A DNA stretch of 64,000 bases from Paracoccus homiensis (GCF_900111675.1 NZ_FOHO01000005.1:62001-126000), one strand, 5' to 3'; counted from the first letter of the stretch, positions 17,820 to 26,566 are shown. Program-made: numbers and translations. The notes: generated from the letters alone by a model not told the origin.

Positions 17820-19298
17820 TCACTGCGGCTTGGGTCCACGCGGACGATTGCCGCCCGGCCCGCCAAAGGGCCGCCCGCCGGGCTTGCCCCCACCCGATTT
17901 CGGGCCGCTGGACCGTCCTCCTTCGGGCTTCTGCCCACCCGAACGCGGGCCGCCGAATTTGCCGCCGCCCGGCTTCGATCCGCCGAACTTCCCCTGTCCG
18001 GGCTTGCCAAAGGGACGGCCACCCGGCTTGCCCCCATCTTCGCCCGTCGGGCGCCCGCGGAAGCCGCCGGGCTTGCCACCTTCGCCTGCGGGCCGGGCGC
18101 GGAAGCCGCCCGGTTTACCCTGACCGTCGCCACGCGGGGCGAAATCCTTGCGATCCTTGCGCGGACCGTCGCGATCACCGCGCGGGCCAAAGTCACGACC
18201 CTCGCCCCGATTGCCGTCACGGTCGCCGCGCTGGCCGCCAAAGCCGCCACGCCCCGGACCGCGACCCGGCTTGTCGCCATCACGCCCGTCGAAGCCCGGC
18301 TTGCCACCAAAGCGACGCTGCGGACGACCCTCGCCGTCGCCACGTTCCGGGCGCGGACCGGTGCCGAAACTTTTGCGGAACGGCCTGTCGTCGCGGTCGC
18401 CGTCACGGCGCGGACCATCCGACGAAAAGCGACGCGGGCCGCCGTCGCCGCGTTCGGGCCGATCCGACCCGAAGCTGCGCGGCTTGCGCGGCGCCTCGGC
18501 CCCACGCGGGCGCATTTCGCGGTCCTTTTCCTCGACCTCACCGGTCAGCAGACCACCCAGCTGATCCCGCAGCACGCGGCGCTTGACCTCGGTCACTTCG
18601 TTCTTTTCCAGCCCGGTCAGCTTGAACGGGCCATAGCCAATGCGGATCAGGCGGTTCACCTGAAGTGCGACATGGGCCATCGCGCGACGGATTTCGCGGT
18701 TCTTGCCTTCGCGGATGCCGACGGTCAGCCAGGCATTCGCCCCTTGCTGGCTGTCCAAACGAATTTCCATCGGCGCGAATTCCTCGCCATCAATGGTCAC
18801 GCCACGGCGCAGCGGCGCAAAGGTCAGATCGCTGGGATTTCCATTCACCCGAACGCGATAGCGGCGCAGCCAGCCGGTCGCCGGCAGTTCCAGCCGACGC
18901 TTCAATTCCCCATCATTGGTCAGCAGCAGCAGACCTTCAGAGTTCAAATCCAGCCGGCCGACGGTCATCACACGCGGCAGTTCGCGCGGCAGGGCGTCGA
19001 AAATCGTCTGGCGGCCCTTTTCGTCCGACTCCGAGGTCACAAGACCGGTCGGCTTGTAATACAACCACAGCCGCGTGTCCTGCTTTTCGTCCAGCTTCTT
19101 GCCGTCGACGGTAATCTGGTCCGAGGGCAGAACGTCCAGCGCGGGGCTGTCGATCTTGCGGCCGTTCACGGTGACGCGGCCCTCGATGATCATGCGCTCG
19201 GCCTCGCGGCGGCTGGCGACGCCAGCGCGGGCCATGACCTTGGCGATACGGTCGGCGTTTTCGGGTTTGGCTGGGGTGTTTTCGGGGGTATCGGTCAT
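17820..19298 (-). CDS. rluB: RluB-family 23S rRNA pseudouridine synthase with long disordered tail
   Basis: Pseudouridine synthase of the RsuA/RluB/E/F family, acting on 23S rRNA. In 492 residues an N-terminal S4 domain (RIAKVMARAGVASRREAERMI) is followed by the catalytic domain with GRLDLNSEGLLLLTNDG, catalytic Asp117. After about residue 245 the chain becomes 240 residues of Gly/Arg/Lys/Asp/Pro low complexity, probably disordered and RNA-binding; the catalytic half alone equals a full-length family member. ATG 19298 has AGGAGA upstream. Convergent with hemP. Confidence 0.9.
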   Translation of the reverse strand: MTDTPENTPAKPENADRIAKVMARAGVASRREAERMIIEGRVTVNGRKIDSPALDVLPSDQITVDGKKLDEKQDTRLWLYYKPTGLVTSESDEKGRQTIFDALPRELPRVMTVGRLDLNSEGLLLLTNDGELKRRLELPATGWLRRYRVRVNGNPSDLTFAPLRRGVTIDGEEFAPMEIRLDSQQGANAWLTVGIREGKNREIRRAMAHVALQVNRLIRIGYGPFKLTGLEKNEVTEVKRRVLRDQLGGLLTGEVEEKDREMRPRGAEAPRKPRSFGSDRPERGDGGPRRFSSDGPRRDGDRDDRPFRKSFGTGPRPERGDGEGRPQRRFGGKPGFDGRDGDKPGRGPGRGGFGGQRGDRDGNRGEGRDFGPRGDRDGPRKDRKDFAPRGDGQGKPGGFRARPAGEGGKPGGFRGRPTGEDGGKPGGRPFGKPGQGKFGGSKPGGGKFGGPRSGGQKPEGGRSSGPKSGGGKPGGRPFGGPGGNRPRGPKPQ

Positions 19299-19414
19299 GC
19301 GATCTCTCCTGCGCATCTCTGCGGTGGCAAAGCGGGCTTTCTACAGGTCGGCGCGGCGTCTGGGAAGGGGAAATGCGATCTTGCGCCTGCATGGCCGCCT
19401 TGCGACAAGCGCGT

Positions 19415-19864
19415 ATGGACTTTACCTCGCATATGACGCTGGCGCTGGAACAGGCGCACGCCGCCGCCCAACGTGGCGAGGTTCCGGTGGGCGCGGTCGT
19501 CACCGATCCACAGGGCCGCGTCGTGGCGGCCGAGGGAAACCGCACCCGCGAACTGTCCGACCCGACCGCCCATGCCGAAATTCTGGCGATCCGCAGCGCC
19601 TGCGCCGCGCTGGGTTCCGAACGGCTGCCGGGGTATCACCTGTGGGTCACGCTGGAACCCTGCCCGATGTGCGCTGCCGCGATTTCAGCCGCACGCATCG
19701 CGACATTGTATTACGGCGCAGGCGATCCGCGCATGGGCGGGGTTGCGCATGGCGCCCGCGTCTTCGATCATCCGCAATGCCACCACCGGCCCATCGTCTA
19801 TGACGGGATCGCCGCTGCCCCGTCGCGCGATCTGTTGCAACATTTCTTCAAGGCCCGCCGATGA
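19415..19864 (+). CDS. tadA: tRNA adenosine(34) deaminase TadA
   Basis: Deaminates A34 to inosine in tRNA-Arg(ACG). The 149-residue zinc deaminase fold shows TAHAEI (zinc His and catalytic Glu), PCPMCAAAI (two zinc Cys), and the family stretches GEVPVGAVV and NRTRELSDPT. ATG 19415 gives the usual family length; in-frame ATGs at 19373 and 19391 would add an unconserved extension, and none has a strong ribosome site. The stop overlaps the next gene by four bases. Confidence 0.93.
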   Translation: MDFTSHMTLALEQAHAAAQRGEVPVGAVVTDPQGRVVAAEGNRTRELSDPTAHAEILAIRSACAALGSERLPGYHLWVTLEPCPMCAAAISAARIATLYYGAGDPRMGGVAHGARVFDHPQCHHRPIVYDGIAAAPSRDLLQHFFKARR

Positions 19865-20463
19865 AACATATCGTTTTCGACCTTGGTCACGTGCTGATCG
19901 ACTGGCAGCCCGAACTGGCCTTCCGTGCGCATTTCCCCGACCCGGACAAGGCGCGCGACTGGATGGCGCAGATCGATTTTCACGTCTGGAACCGCGCGCA
20001 GGATGGCGGGCGTCCGCTGCACGAAGGCTTGCAGGCGATGCGTGACGGATTCGGCGCACTGGCCGATCCGCTGGCGGATTACACCCCGCATTTCGACCGC
20101 ACCATCGCGAGCCCGATGCCAGGCACCTGGCAGATCGCCGAGCATCTGAAGGCTGCCGGTCACCGCATGTTCGCGATCACCAACTGGTCGGCCGACAACT
20201 GGCCCGCCGCACAGCGGCTTTACCCGCGCCTCGACACCATGTTCGAGGATATCGTGGTATCGGGCATCGAACGGCTGCTGAAACCGGAACCTGCGATCTA
20301 TCACTGCCTGCTGCGCCGCAACGGACTGAAGGCCGTCGATTGCCTCTTTATCGACGACAGCCCCGCAAATGTCGCCGGGGCCGAGGCGGTCGGCATGGAC
20401 GCGATCCTGTTCACCGATGCCGCGGCGCTGCACGACAGTTTGACGGAACGCGGCATTCGATAG
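19861..20463 (+). CDS. HAD-superfamily hydrolase (YihX-like)
   Basis: Predicted phosphatase of 200 residues. Motif I is VFDLGHVLIDW with nucleophile Asp7 (position +2 is Gly, as in the YihX/FDLGNV branch), motif II is ITNWS, motif III is the Lys in LLKPEPAIY, and motif IV is FIDDSPANVAGAEAVGM. A helical cap lies between motifs I and II. YihX itself dephosphorylates glucose-1-phosphate; the substrate here cannot be read from sequence. Coupled to tadA by an ATGA overlap. Confidence 0.88.
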   Translation: MKHIVFDLGHVLIDWQPELAFRAHFPDPDKARDWMAQIDFHVWNRAQDGGRPLHEGLQAMRDGFGALADPLADYTPHFDRTIASPMPGTWQIAEHLKAAGHRMFAITNWSADNWPAAQRLYPRLDTMFEDIVVSGIERLLKPEPAIYHCLLRRNGLKAVDCLFIDDSPANVAGAEAVGMDAILFTDAAALHDSLTERGIR

Positions 20464-20464
20464 C

Positions 20465-20493
20465 TTGCACCTTCCGCGCACAGCTTTTATACC
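20465..20493 (+). promoter_or_regulatory. Sigma-70-type promoter of tRNA-Gly
   Basis: TTGCAC (20465-20470) and TATACC (20488-20493) are separated by 17 bases, about ten bases before the mature tRNA 5' end. It begins immediately after the HAD gene stop codon. Confidence 0.65.
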
Positions 20494-20502
20494 AAGCTCA
20501 GC

Positions 20503-20576
20503 GCGGGTGTAGCTCAATGGTAGAGCCGCAGCCTTCCAAGCTGAAGACGTGGGTTCGATTCCCATCACCCGCTCCA
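20503..20576 (+). tRNA. tRNA-Gly(TCC)
   Basis: A 74-base cloverleaf: acceptor GCGGGTG/CACCCGC, D arm GCTC-AATGGTA-GAGC, anticodon loop CTTCCAA with anticodon TCC at 20535-20537, and a T arm with GGTTCGATTCC. The CCA end is encoded after discriminator T. Confidence 0.97.
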
Positions 20577-21003
20577 CCTTACCAAATGAATGACAGCAGG
20601 CCCCCGACATCGCGGCACCCTGTGGATATGAAAAAGGCGGGATCCAGCCCTGCCTTTGTCATGAGGCGTGAGATCGGTTTACGATGTCCTGCGGCGACCA
20701 TCGCTGCCAGACCACCCATATCGACCATCGACAGCAACGCATTGGCGGGCAGCGGCGTCACCATCTCTGCATATCGTGATTCGCGTCCACTTCTTGTGAT
20801 TGACTGGCCCGCGATGATCGGGTTCCGCGGTAATAGGCGCGGCAGGCCTTGCAAGCCCAGTCAAGACTTGGCGGGATGATGCAGGTCGTCACCATCTATC
20901 TGATCGACGAATGCGGCCGTGATCTGTAACGCTTGCATTTCGGTCCCCGGATCGGCAATTAAACAGATGTTCAATTCAAGGCTGGCGAAGGGGAGGACGC
21001 GGC
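20577..21003. other. Gene-poor region between tRNA-Gly and the isobutyryl-CoA dehydrogenase gene
   Basis: About 430 bases with no supported gene. A weak stem (AAAGGCGGG / CCCTGCCTTT, 20633-20657) may end the tRNA transcript. A minus-strand frame (20579-20854) has much lower third-position GC than its neighbours and no good ribosome site. A 17-codon frame, MMQVVTIYLIDECGRDL, lies at 20877-20930 on the plus strand. I see no duplication of the tRNA 3' end that would mark an integration site. Confidence 0.5.
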
Positions 21004-22149
21004 ATGGATTTTGCACTGAGCGAGGAACAACAGGCCATTTTCGATATGGCCCGCGATTTCGGCCAGACCCGCATCGCGCCCCACGCGCGCGACTGGGAAG
21101 CCAAGGGCACGATCCCGAAGGATCTGTGGGCCGAAATCGCCCAGCTTGGCTTTGGCGGATTGTATGTCAGCGAGGGTTACGGCGGCACCGGCCTGTCGCG
21201 GCTGGACGCGACCCTGGTCTTCGAGGCGCTGGCCATGGCCGATCCGGCTGTCGGTTCGTTCCTGTCGATCCACAACATGTGCGGCGGGATGATCGACAAG
21301 TTCGGCTCGGACCAGGCAAAGGACCGCTGGTTGCCGGACCTGTGCAGCATGACGAAAGTGTTCAGCTATTGCCTGACGGAACCGGGCAGCGGCTCGGACG
21401 CGGCGGCGCTGCGCAGCCGGGCCGAGCGTACGGATCAGGGGCTGCGCCTGAACGGCACCAAGGCGTTCATTTCGGGGGGCGGCTATTCCGACGCCTATAT
21501 CGCCATGGTCCGCACCGGCCAGGACGGTCCCAAGGGCATCAGCGCCGTCATCGTCGAAGATGGCACGCCCGGCCTGTCCTTCGGCGCATTGGAAGACAAG
21601 ATGGGCTGGCGGGCCCAGCCGACGGCGCAGGTCCAGTTCGACGATTGCGTGATTCCGGCTGAAAACCTGCTGGGCGAAGAGGGGCGCGGCTTTGGCTATG
21701 CGATGGCCGGTCTGGATGGCGGGCGCCTGAACATCGCAGCGGGTGCACTGGGTGGGGCGCAAAGCGCGCTGGATCAGACGCTGGCATATATGGGCGAACG
21801 CAAGGCATTCGGCAAAAGCCTGGATCAGTTCCAGGCGCTTCAGTTCCGGCTGGCCGAGATGGAAACCGCGCTGCAATCGGCCCGGATCTTCCTGCGTCAG
21901 GCCGCCTGGAAGCTTGACAACGGGGCCCCGGATGCAACCAAGTTCTGCGCGATGGCCAAGCTTTACGTCACCGACCGCGCCTTCGAGGTCGCCAACCAGT
22001 GCCTTCAGCTGCATGGCGGCTATGGCTATCTGGCCGATTACGGCGTCGAAAAGATCGTCCGCGACCTGCGGGTTCACCAGATCCTTGAAGGCACGAACGA
22101 GATCATGCGGCTGATCGTCGGCCGCGCCATGCTGGCCGAACGGGGGTAG
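21004..22149 (+). CDS. Isobutyryl-CoA dehydrogenase (acyl-CoA dehydrogenase family)
   Basis: FAD-dependent acyl-CoA dehydrogenase of 381 residues; the context indicates isobutyryl-CoA to methacrylyl-CoA in valine catabolism. Family signatures are [14 protein letters not shown], the FAD and substrate region [11 protein letters not shown], and the C-terminal [33 protein letters not shown], whose Glu in ILEGTNE is the usual catalytic base. GGGGAGG precedes the ATG. It heads a three-gene operon with the hydrolase and mmsB; 2-methylacyl substrates are also possible. Confidence 0.9.
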   Translation: MDFALSEEQQAIFDMARDFGQTRIAPHARDWEAKGTIPKDLWAEIAQLGFGGLYVSEGYGGTGLSRLDATLVFEALAMADPAVGSFLSIHNMCGGMIDKFGSDQAKDRWLPDLCSMTKVFSYCLTEPGSGSDAAALRSRAERTDQGLRLNGTKAFISGGGYSDAYIAMVRTGQDGPKGISAVIVEDGTPGLSFGALEDKMGWRAQPTAQVQFDDCVIPAENLLGEEGRGFGYAMAGLDGGRLNIAAGALGGAQSALDQTLAYMGERKAFGKSLDQFQALQFRLAEMETALQSARIFLRQAAWKLDNGAPDATKFCAMAKLYVTDRAFEVANQCLQLHGGYGYLADYGVEKIVRDLRVHQILEGTNEIMRLIVGRAMLAERG

Positions 22150-22152
22150 CTT

Positions 22153-23157
22153 TTGGAAGAACTGAACATCCGCATCTCGGGCCGTGCTGGCCGCATCACC
22201 CTGACCCGGCCCAAGGCGCTGAATGCGCTGTCGCATCAGATGGCGCTGGATCTGAAGGCCGCGCTGGACATGTGGCGCGACGATCCGGCCGTGTCGCTGG
22301 TCATCATCGACGCCGAAGGCGACCGTGCCTTCTGTGCCGGGGGCGATATCGCCGCGGTGTATCAGGCCGGGCTGAAGGGCGATCATCAGGTCGGTCGCGA
22401 CTTCTTTCGCGACGAATACCTGATGAACGCGACGATCGCGGATTACCCAAAGCCCATCGTCGCCTTCATGCAGGGCTTCGTGATGGGCGGCGGGGTCGGC
22501 ATTGGCGGCCATGCAGGCCACCGCATCGTCGGCGACACGACCCGGATCGCGATGCCCGAATCGAATATCGGGCTGATCCCCGATGTCGGCGGGACATGGC
22601 TTCTTAGCCGCGCGCCGGGGCGGATCGGCGAATATCTGGCACTGACGGCAGGGCGCATGGGACCGGGCGATGCAATCCATGCGGGCTTTGCCGACAGCTA
22701 CCTGCCCGAGGCCGAATGGCCGGCCCTGATCGCGGAACTGGAACAGCATGGCGATGCCACCCGCATTCAGGGGGTGACCCCGCCTGATTCCCCGCTGGCT
22801 GCACGTGATCTGGCGGCCTTCGGCGAACGCCACGCCCCCGACATCATGGCCGCGTTGCAGGCTGCGGGCGATGAAGAGGCGCTGAAACCGATGCGCCGCA
22901 ACTCGCCCCTGTCGATGGCGGCGGGGCTGGCCCTGGTGCGGGCCGCGCGGGGCGATCGCCGGATGCAGGAATCGCTGAGCCGCGAATACCGCTATACCTA
23001 TCGTGCGACCGAACAGACCGATTTTCTGGAAGGCGTCCGCGCCCAGATCATCGACAAGGATCGCAACCCGAACTGGCAGGCCGACGCGTCGCCACTGGCC
23101 GTCGATGCGCTGCTGTCGCCCCTGGGCGACGATGAACTGACATGGGAGGAGATTTAG
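22153..23157 (+). CDS. 3-hydroxyisobutyryl-CoA hydrolase (enoyl-CoA hydratase family)
   Basis: Crotonase-fold protein of 334 residues, longer than a simple hydratase and typical of HIBYL-CoA hydrolase. Motifs are DRAFCAGGDIAAVYQ, MGGGVGIGGHAGHRIV and PESNIGLIPDVGGTWLLSR with its acidic residue. It hydrolyses 3-hydroxyisobutyryl-CoA between the dehydrogenase and MmsB steps. The best start is TTG at 22153, three bases after the previous stop, with GGGGG upstream; no ATG or GTG gives the full N-terminus. Confidence 0.88.
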   Translation: MEELNIRISGRAGRITLTRPKALNALSHQMALDLKAALDMWRDDPAVSLVIIDAEGDRAFCAGGDIAAVYQAGLKGDHQVGRDFFRDEYLMNATIADYPKPIVAFMQGFVMGGGVGIGGHAGHRIVGDTTRIAMPESNIGLIPDVGGTWLLSRAPGRIGEYLALTAGRMGPGDAIHAGFADSYLPEAEWPALIAELEQHGDATRIQGVTPPDSPLAARDLAAFGERHAPDIMAALQAAGDEEALKPMRRNSPLSMAAGLALVRAARGDRRMQESLSREYRYTYRATEQTDFLEGVRAQIIDKDRNPNWQADASPLAVDALLSPLGDDELTWEEI

Positions 23158-23160
23158 GGC

Positions 23161-24027
23161 ATGAAGATCGGCTTCATAGGTCTGGGAAACATGGGCGCGC
23201 CGATGGCCGCCAATCTGGCCGCCGCTGGCCATGAGGTGATGGGCTATGACACCGCCGCGCCCGCACCCGCAGGCGTTTCCGCCGCCGCCAGCGCGGCCCA
23301 GGCCGCACAGGACGCCGATGTGGTCGTCACCATGCTGCCCAATGGCCAGATCCTGCGCCTGGTCGCGGAACAAATCATTCCGGCGATGAAGCCTGGCGCG
23401 GTGCTGTGCGACTGCTCGACCGTGGATGTGGACAGCGCCCGCGCCGTCGCGCAGCAGGCGCATGACGCGGGCCTTGGCGCGCTGGACGCGCCGGTTTCGG
23501 GCGGGATCGGCGGCGCACAGGGCGGTACTCTGACCTTCATGGTGGGCGGCGACGCGCAGGCCTTCACCACGGTCGAGCCGCTATTGGCGATCATGGGCCA
23601 GAAAACCGTGCATTGCGGCGATGCCGGGGCCGGACAGGCCGCGAAAATCTGCAACAACATGATCCTTGGCGCGACCATGCATGTCACCTGCGAGGCGTTT
23701 GCACTGGCCGACAAGCTGGGCCTTGACCGGCAGAAGATGTTCGATGTCGTCTCGACCAGTTCGGGTTACAGCTGGTCGATGAACGCCTATTGCCCGGCAC
23801 CGGGCGTCGGCCCGACCTCGCCCGCGGATAACGACTACCAGCCGGGTTTCGCCGCCGAACTGATGCTGAAGGATCTGAAGCTTGCACTGGCGGCGGCGGA
23901 TTCTGTCGGGGCATCGGTGCCGATGGGTGACAAGGCCCGCCAACTTTACGAGGATTTCGTCGAGAACCACGACGGCAAGGGGCGCGATTTTTCGGCCATC
24001 CTGCCCTATCTGTCGCCCAAGGCGTAG
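23161..24027 (+). CDS. mmsB: 3-hydroxyisobutyrate dehydrogenase
   Basis: NAD-dependent oxidation of 3-hydroxyisobutyrate to methylmalonate semialdehyde. In 288 residues the Rossmann start MKIGFIGLGNMGAPMAANL, the substrate motif DAPVSGGIGGAQGGTLTFMVGG, the catalytic Lys region GAGQAAKICNNM and the C-terminal KGRDFSAILPYL are present. It starts three bases after the hydrolase stop. The next enzyme, MmsA, is not in this window. Confidence 0.95.
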   Translation: MKIGFIGLGNMGAPMAANLAAAGHEVMGYDTAAPAPAGVSAAASAAQAAQDADVVVTMLPNGQILRLVAEQIIPAMKPGAVLCDCSTVDVDSARAVAQQAHDAGLGALDAPVSGGIGGAQGGTLTFMVGGDAQAFTTVEPLLAIMGQKTVHCGDAGAGQAAKICNNMILGATMHVTCEAFALADKLGLDRQKMFDVVSTSSGYSWSMNAYCPAPGVGPTSPADNDYQPGFAAELMLKDLKLALAAADSVGASVPMGDKARQLYEDFVENHDGKGRDFSAILPYLSPKA

Positions 24028-24046
24028 CTGTCACCAATATTATTCG

Positions 24047-24076
24047 ACGGCGCTGCGGAACCCGCGGCGCCGTTTC
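24047..24076 (+). terminator. GC-rich stem-loop after mmsB
   Basis: ACGGCGCTGCGG pairs with CCCGCGGCGCCGT around AA, followed by TTTCG. A plausible terminator with a short T run. Confidence 0.6.
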
Positions 24077-24254
24077 GCGTTCACACAGCCTTGCCAGCGA
24101 TGACACATGGAATGCGCGACAAGTAATCGGCGGGGAACAGCCTGTTTGCACCGGTCGTTTCGGCAGAAGGTCACAACGGCCGCCTGACGCGTCAGGGGAA
24201 CGGAACCCACGCGCCAAGCGGCAGGTTGATCCGGATATGAATGGGAATTTTGAC

Positions 24255-24635
24255 ATGAAATTAAGTGCGCTGGCGGCCCCGGTCGCCCTTATCACGATTT
24301 TCGGCATTGGCCCGTTTCAGGCCACCGCGAAACCCTTTCACGCGCAGGGCGACCGAAATCTGGTCGTGGCGCAGGGCTGTCCGCCGGGCTTGGCCAAGAA
24401 GTCGCCGTCCTGCGTGCCGCCGGGGCAGGCCAAGAAGATTTCGCGCGGTTTTGTCGTCGGCGATGTGATCGACATCCGCCGCGCCCATGTGGTGTCGCAT
24501 CCGGGGCGCTATGGGCTCAGCAATCCGCCCGAGGGCGATCTGTATGTCGTCAAGGATGGCCGGCTGGTTCGCGTTGACGGGCGTACCGGGCAGATCCTGT
24601 CCATTCTGCGCGTGGTCGATGCGCTGCTGGACTGA
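24255..24635 (+). CDS. Small secreted basic protein (RcnB-like ending), unknown function
   Basis: A 126-residue protein with a signal peptide (to about residue 26). The mature part has duplicated Pro-Gly-Lys blocks, CPPGLAKK and CVPPGQAKK, each with a Cys, and ends in a beta-rich segment DLYVVKDGRLVRVDGRTGQILSILRVVDALLD, which resembles the C-terminus of RcnB-type periplasmic proteins. ATG 24255 gives the signal peptide; an ATG six codons upstream is possible. It ends three bases from the convergent dehydrogenase gene. Function unknown. Confidence 0.7.
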   Translation: MKLSALAAPVALITIFGIGPFQATAKPFHAQGDRNLVVAQGCPPGLAKKSPSCVPPGQAKKISRGFVVGDVIDIRRAHVVSHPGRYGLSNPPEGDLYVVKDGRLVRVDGRTGQILSILRVVDALLD

Positions 24636-24638
24636 TCG

Positions 24639-25787
24639 CTAGCCCGCGGCCTGCATCAGCTTCAGCAGGTCCTGCGCAGTCAGGGGCGCGGGATTTGCCT
24701 TCATCGAAGATGAACTTGCCGCCGCATCGGCGGCATTTTGCATGGCATCGCGGTCGATGCCCAGTTGGGTCAGCGTCGGCAGGCCCGCCCGGCGCGACCA
24801 GTCGGCCAACAGCGTGACCGCATCGTCGAACTCGATGCCCGGTTGCCCCAGCGCCTGTCCGATCCACGCGCCGATCTGATCCATCCGTGCACGCGTGCCG
24901 CCATCTTCGACCGCGCGCCTGTTGGCGCGCAGCACATGCGGCAGCAATACCCCGCAGATCGCGCCATGCGCAGCGCCTGACAGACCGCCCAACGGCCCCG
25001 CAAGCCCATGCACTGCGCCCAGCCCGGAATTGGCCAGCGCAAGACCGCCGCACAGGCTGACCCATGCCATCTCGTCGCGGGCGACGGCATCCTCGGCCTG
25101 CATCAGCCGCGTCAGCGCCGCCAGACCGCGCGGGATCGCGTCGCGGCACAGCGCATCCGTCATCGCGTTGGCCCTTGTGCAGATGAACGGCTCGATCACC
25201 TGCGTGATCGCATCCAGCCCCGAGGCAAGCGTGATGCCGCGCGGACAGTCATCGGTCAGCGCCGGATCGACAACGGCCAGTCGCGGCAACATCCGCAGAT
25301 CGCGCAGGCTGACCTTGCGGCGATGTTCGGGCACGCCGATCACCGCATTTCGCGTCACCTCGGCCCCGGTTCCCGCGGTCGTCGGCATGGCGACGAAGGG
25401 CAAGGGCGCATGGTCCAGCGCAAGGCCCTGTCCCACGACCTCCAGATGATCCAGCGCCGGCCGCGTGGCGGGGACAAGCGCGGCAATCGCCTTGCCCGCG
25501 TCGATGACCGCCCCGCCGCCAAGGGCCACCACCGCCCGCGCGTTCGCCTGACGGGCCAGGCCCACGCCTGTTTCGATCATCGGCAGGTCGGGTTCGCTGG
25601 CAACGGCAAGCCCGGTCACGGCACAGCCCTGATCCTGAAGCGCATCGCGCAGCCATGCCGCGCGCGCCGGGTTGCTGCCATGAACCAGCAACATCTGTTG
25701 CCCAAGTGCCGCGATCCGCCCGACGGCAGCGCGGGACTGACCGCGCCCGAACAGGATTTCCGTTGCGGTGGCAAAGGCGAAGGACAT
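24639..25787 (-). CDS. Iron-containing alcohol dehydrogenase (group III)
   Basis: NAD(P)-dependent, metal-containing alcohol dehydrogenase of 382 residues. The nucleotide loop GGGAVIDAGKAIAA, the PTTAGTGAEVTRNAVI motif and the metal-binding residues in DAITQVIEPF and AVHGLAGPLGGLSGAAHGAICG are present. The substrate is not readable. ATG 25787 starts at the family N-terminus; the open frame upstream overlaps ribH and is not credible. It lies 52 bases behind ribH on the same strand, with a hairpin between, so it may share the FMN-riboswitch transcript in part. Confidence 0.88.
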   Translation of the reverse strand: MSFAFATATEILFGRGQSRAAVGRIAALGQQMLLVHGSNPARAAWLRDALQDQGCAVTGLAVASEPDLPMIETGVGLARQANARAVVALGGGAVIDAGKAIAALVPATRPALDHLEVVGQGLALDHAPLPFVAMPTTAGTGAEVTRNAVIGVPEHRRKVSLRDLRMLPRLAVVDPALTDDCPRGITLASGLDAITQVIEPFICTRANAMTDALCRDAIPRGLAALTRLMQAEDAVARDEMAWVSLCGGLALANSGLGAVHGLAGPLGGLSGAAHGAICGVLLPHVLRANRRAVEDGGTRARMDQIGAWIGQALGQPGIEFDDAVTLLADWSRRAGLPTLTQLGIDRDAMQNAADAAASSSSMKANPAPLTAQDLLKLMQAAG

Positions 25788-25809
25788 GGACAACCCCGTG
25801 AAATGACGA

Positions 25810-25828
25810 CGCCGCCCCAAGGGCGGCG
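25810..25828 (-). terminator. Stem-loop between ribH2 and the dehydrogenase gene
   Basis: CGCCGCCC and GGGCGGCG form an eight-base stem with a three-base loop. No T-tract follows on the minus strand, so it may be an attenuator or mRNA end-stabiliser rather than a full terminator. Confidence 0.5.
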
Positions 25829-25839
25829 CCGGGTAGGCA

Positions 25840-26313
25840 TCAGGCGACGGCGGCGCGGGATTCGGCGGCCATGCGTGCATCCAGTGCCAGCATCTGGCGC
25901 ACGGCCTCGGCGGCCTCTTCGCCCTTCGTCACGAAATGATCGCGATAGAACTGGGTCAGCAACTCGGTTTCCTGATAATTATGCGGCGTCAGCGATACCG
26001 AGAAACACGGCACGCCCGTTTCCAGCCCGGCGGTCATCAGACCATTCACGACAGCGGCGGCCACGAAATCATGGCGATAGATGCCACCATCCACGACAAG
26101 CGCGGCTGCCACGACCGCATCGTATTTGCCGCTTTGGGCCAGTTTCTTCGCCAATAGCGGCATTTCGAACGCGCCGGGCACGTCATAGGCATCGACGGTC
26201 GCGCCCGGAATCAGGGTCGCGGCCTTGGCGGTGAAACCGTCATATGCGCGATCCACGACATCGGCGTGCCAGCGGGCTTTGATAAAGGCGATGCGGGGGG
26301 TCTGGGTAGTCAT
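25840..26313 (-). CDS. ribH2: 6,7-dimethyl-8-ribityllumazine synthase, RibH2 type
   Basis: Condenses ribulose-phosphate-derived dihydroxybutanone phosphate with aminoribitylaminouracil in riboflavin synthesis. The 157 residues resemble RibH2 of Brucella (decameric type): IAFIKARWHADVVDRAYDGF, DVPGAFEMPLLAKKLA and the catalytic-His stretch VVDGGIYRHDFVAAAVVNG. Classical RibH proteins have a different GxTxH segment. The gene stands apart from other rib genes and carries an FMN riboswitch 80 bases upstream, as Brucella ribH2 does. Confidence 0.92.
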   Translation of the reverse strand: MTTQTPRIAFIKARWHADVVDRAYDGFTAKAATLIPGATVDAYDVPGAFEMPLLAKKLAQSGKYDAVVAAALVVDGGIYRHDFVAAAVVNGLMTAGLETGVPCFSVSLTPHNYQETELLTQFYRDHFVTKGEEAAEAVRQMLALDARMAAESRAAVA

Positions 26314-26393
26314 ATCGAAGGAACCTTCCGTTTAAACAGCGTCAGGTCCCAGAGCACGAGCCTTGGACGCGCCCGTGGGATACGGACGGCCTC

Positions 26394-26523
26394 GGTTCTC
26401 TTTCATCCGGACTATGACCGTCGGCCCCGGAGTTTCACCGGATCTGCTGACCCCTTGCCGGACGGCAAGGGCGCTCGCGGGCTGTAACCGCCGGTGGGGA
26501 ATTGCACCCCGCCCTGAGAACGG
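26394..26523 (-). promoter_or_regulatory. FMN riboswitch (RFN element) upstream of ribH2
   Basis: The minus strand reads the conserved RFN blocks in order: TTCTCAGGGCGGGG, CCCCACCGGCGGT, GCCCGCGAGCGC, GGTCAGCAGATCCGGT, CCGGGGCCGACGGTCA and AGTCCGGATGAAAGAGAACC. The outer arms GTTCTC and GAGAAC pair to close the six-way junction. Downstream, GGAAGG (the ribH2 ribosome site) can pair with CCTTC seven bases later, suggesting control of translation start rather than termination; that part is inference. Confidence 0.95.
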
Positions 26524-26566
26524 GCCAAGCGTTAGCACGGCCCGTTCCATGCGCCAAGACCCCAAT

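Noticed and set aside
18000..18500. Pro-rich plus-strand frames opposite the rluB tail
   Set aside because: Complement of Gly/Arg codons in the disordered tail; no ribosome site or domain.
20503..20576. Genomic island integration at tRNA-Gly
   Set aside because: No integrase gene, no direct repeat of the tRNA 3' end and the downstream genes are ordinary chromosomal genes.
20579..20854. Minus-strand 91-codon frame after tRNA-Gly
   Set aside because: TTG start, low third-position GC compared with neighbours and no ribosome site; possibly a remnant but not supported as a gene.
20971..23463. Very long minus-strand frame across the valine catabolic operon
   Set aside because: Exact antisense to three well-recognised enzyme genes; composition rich in His, Arg and Gln, as expected for a shadow.
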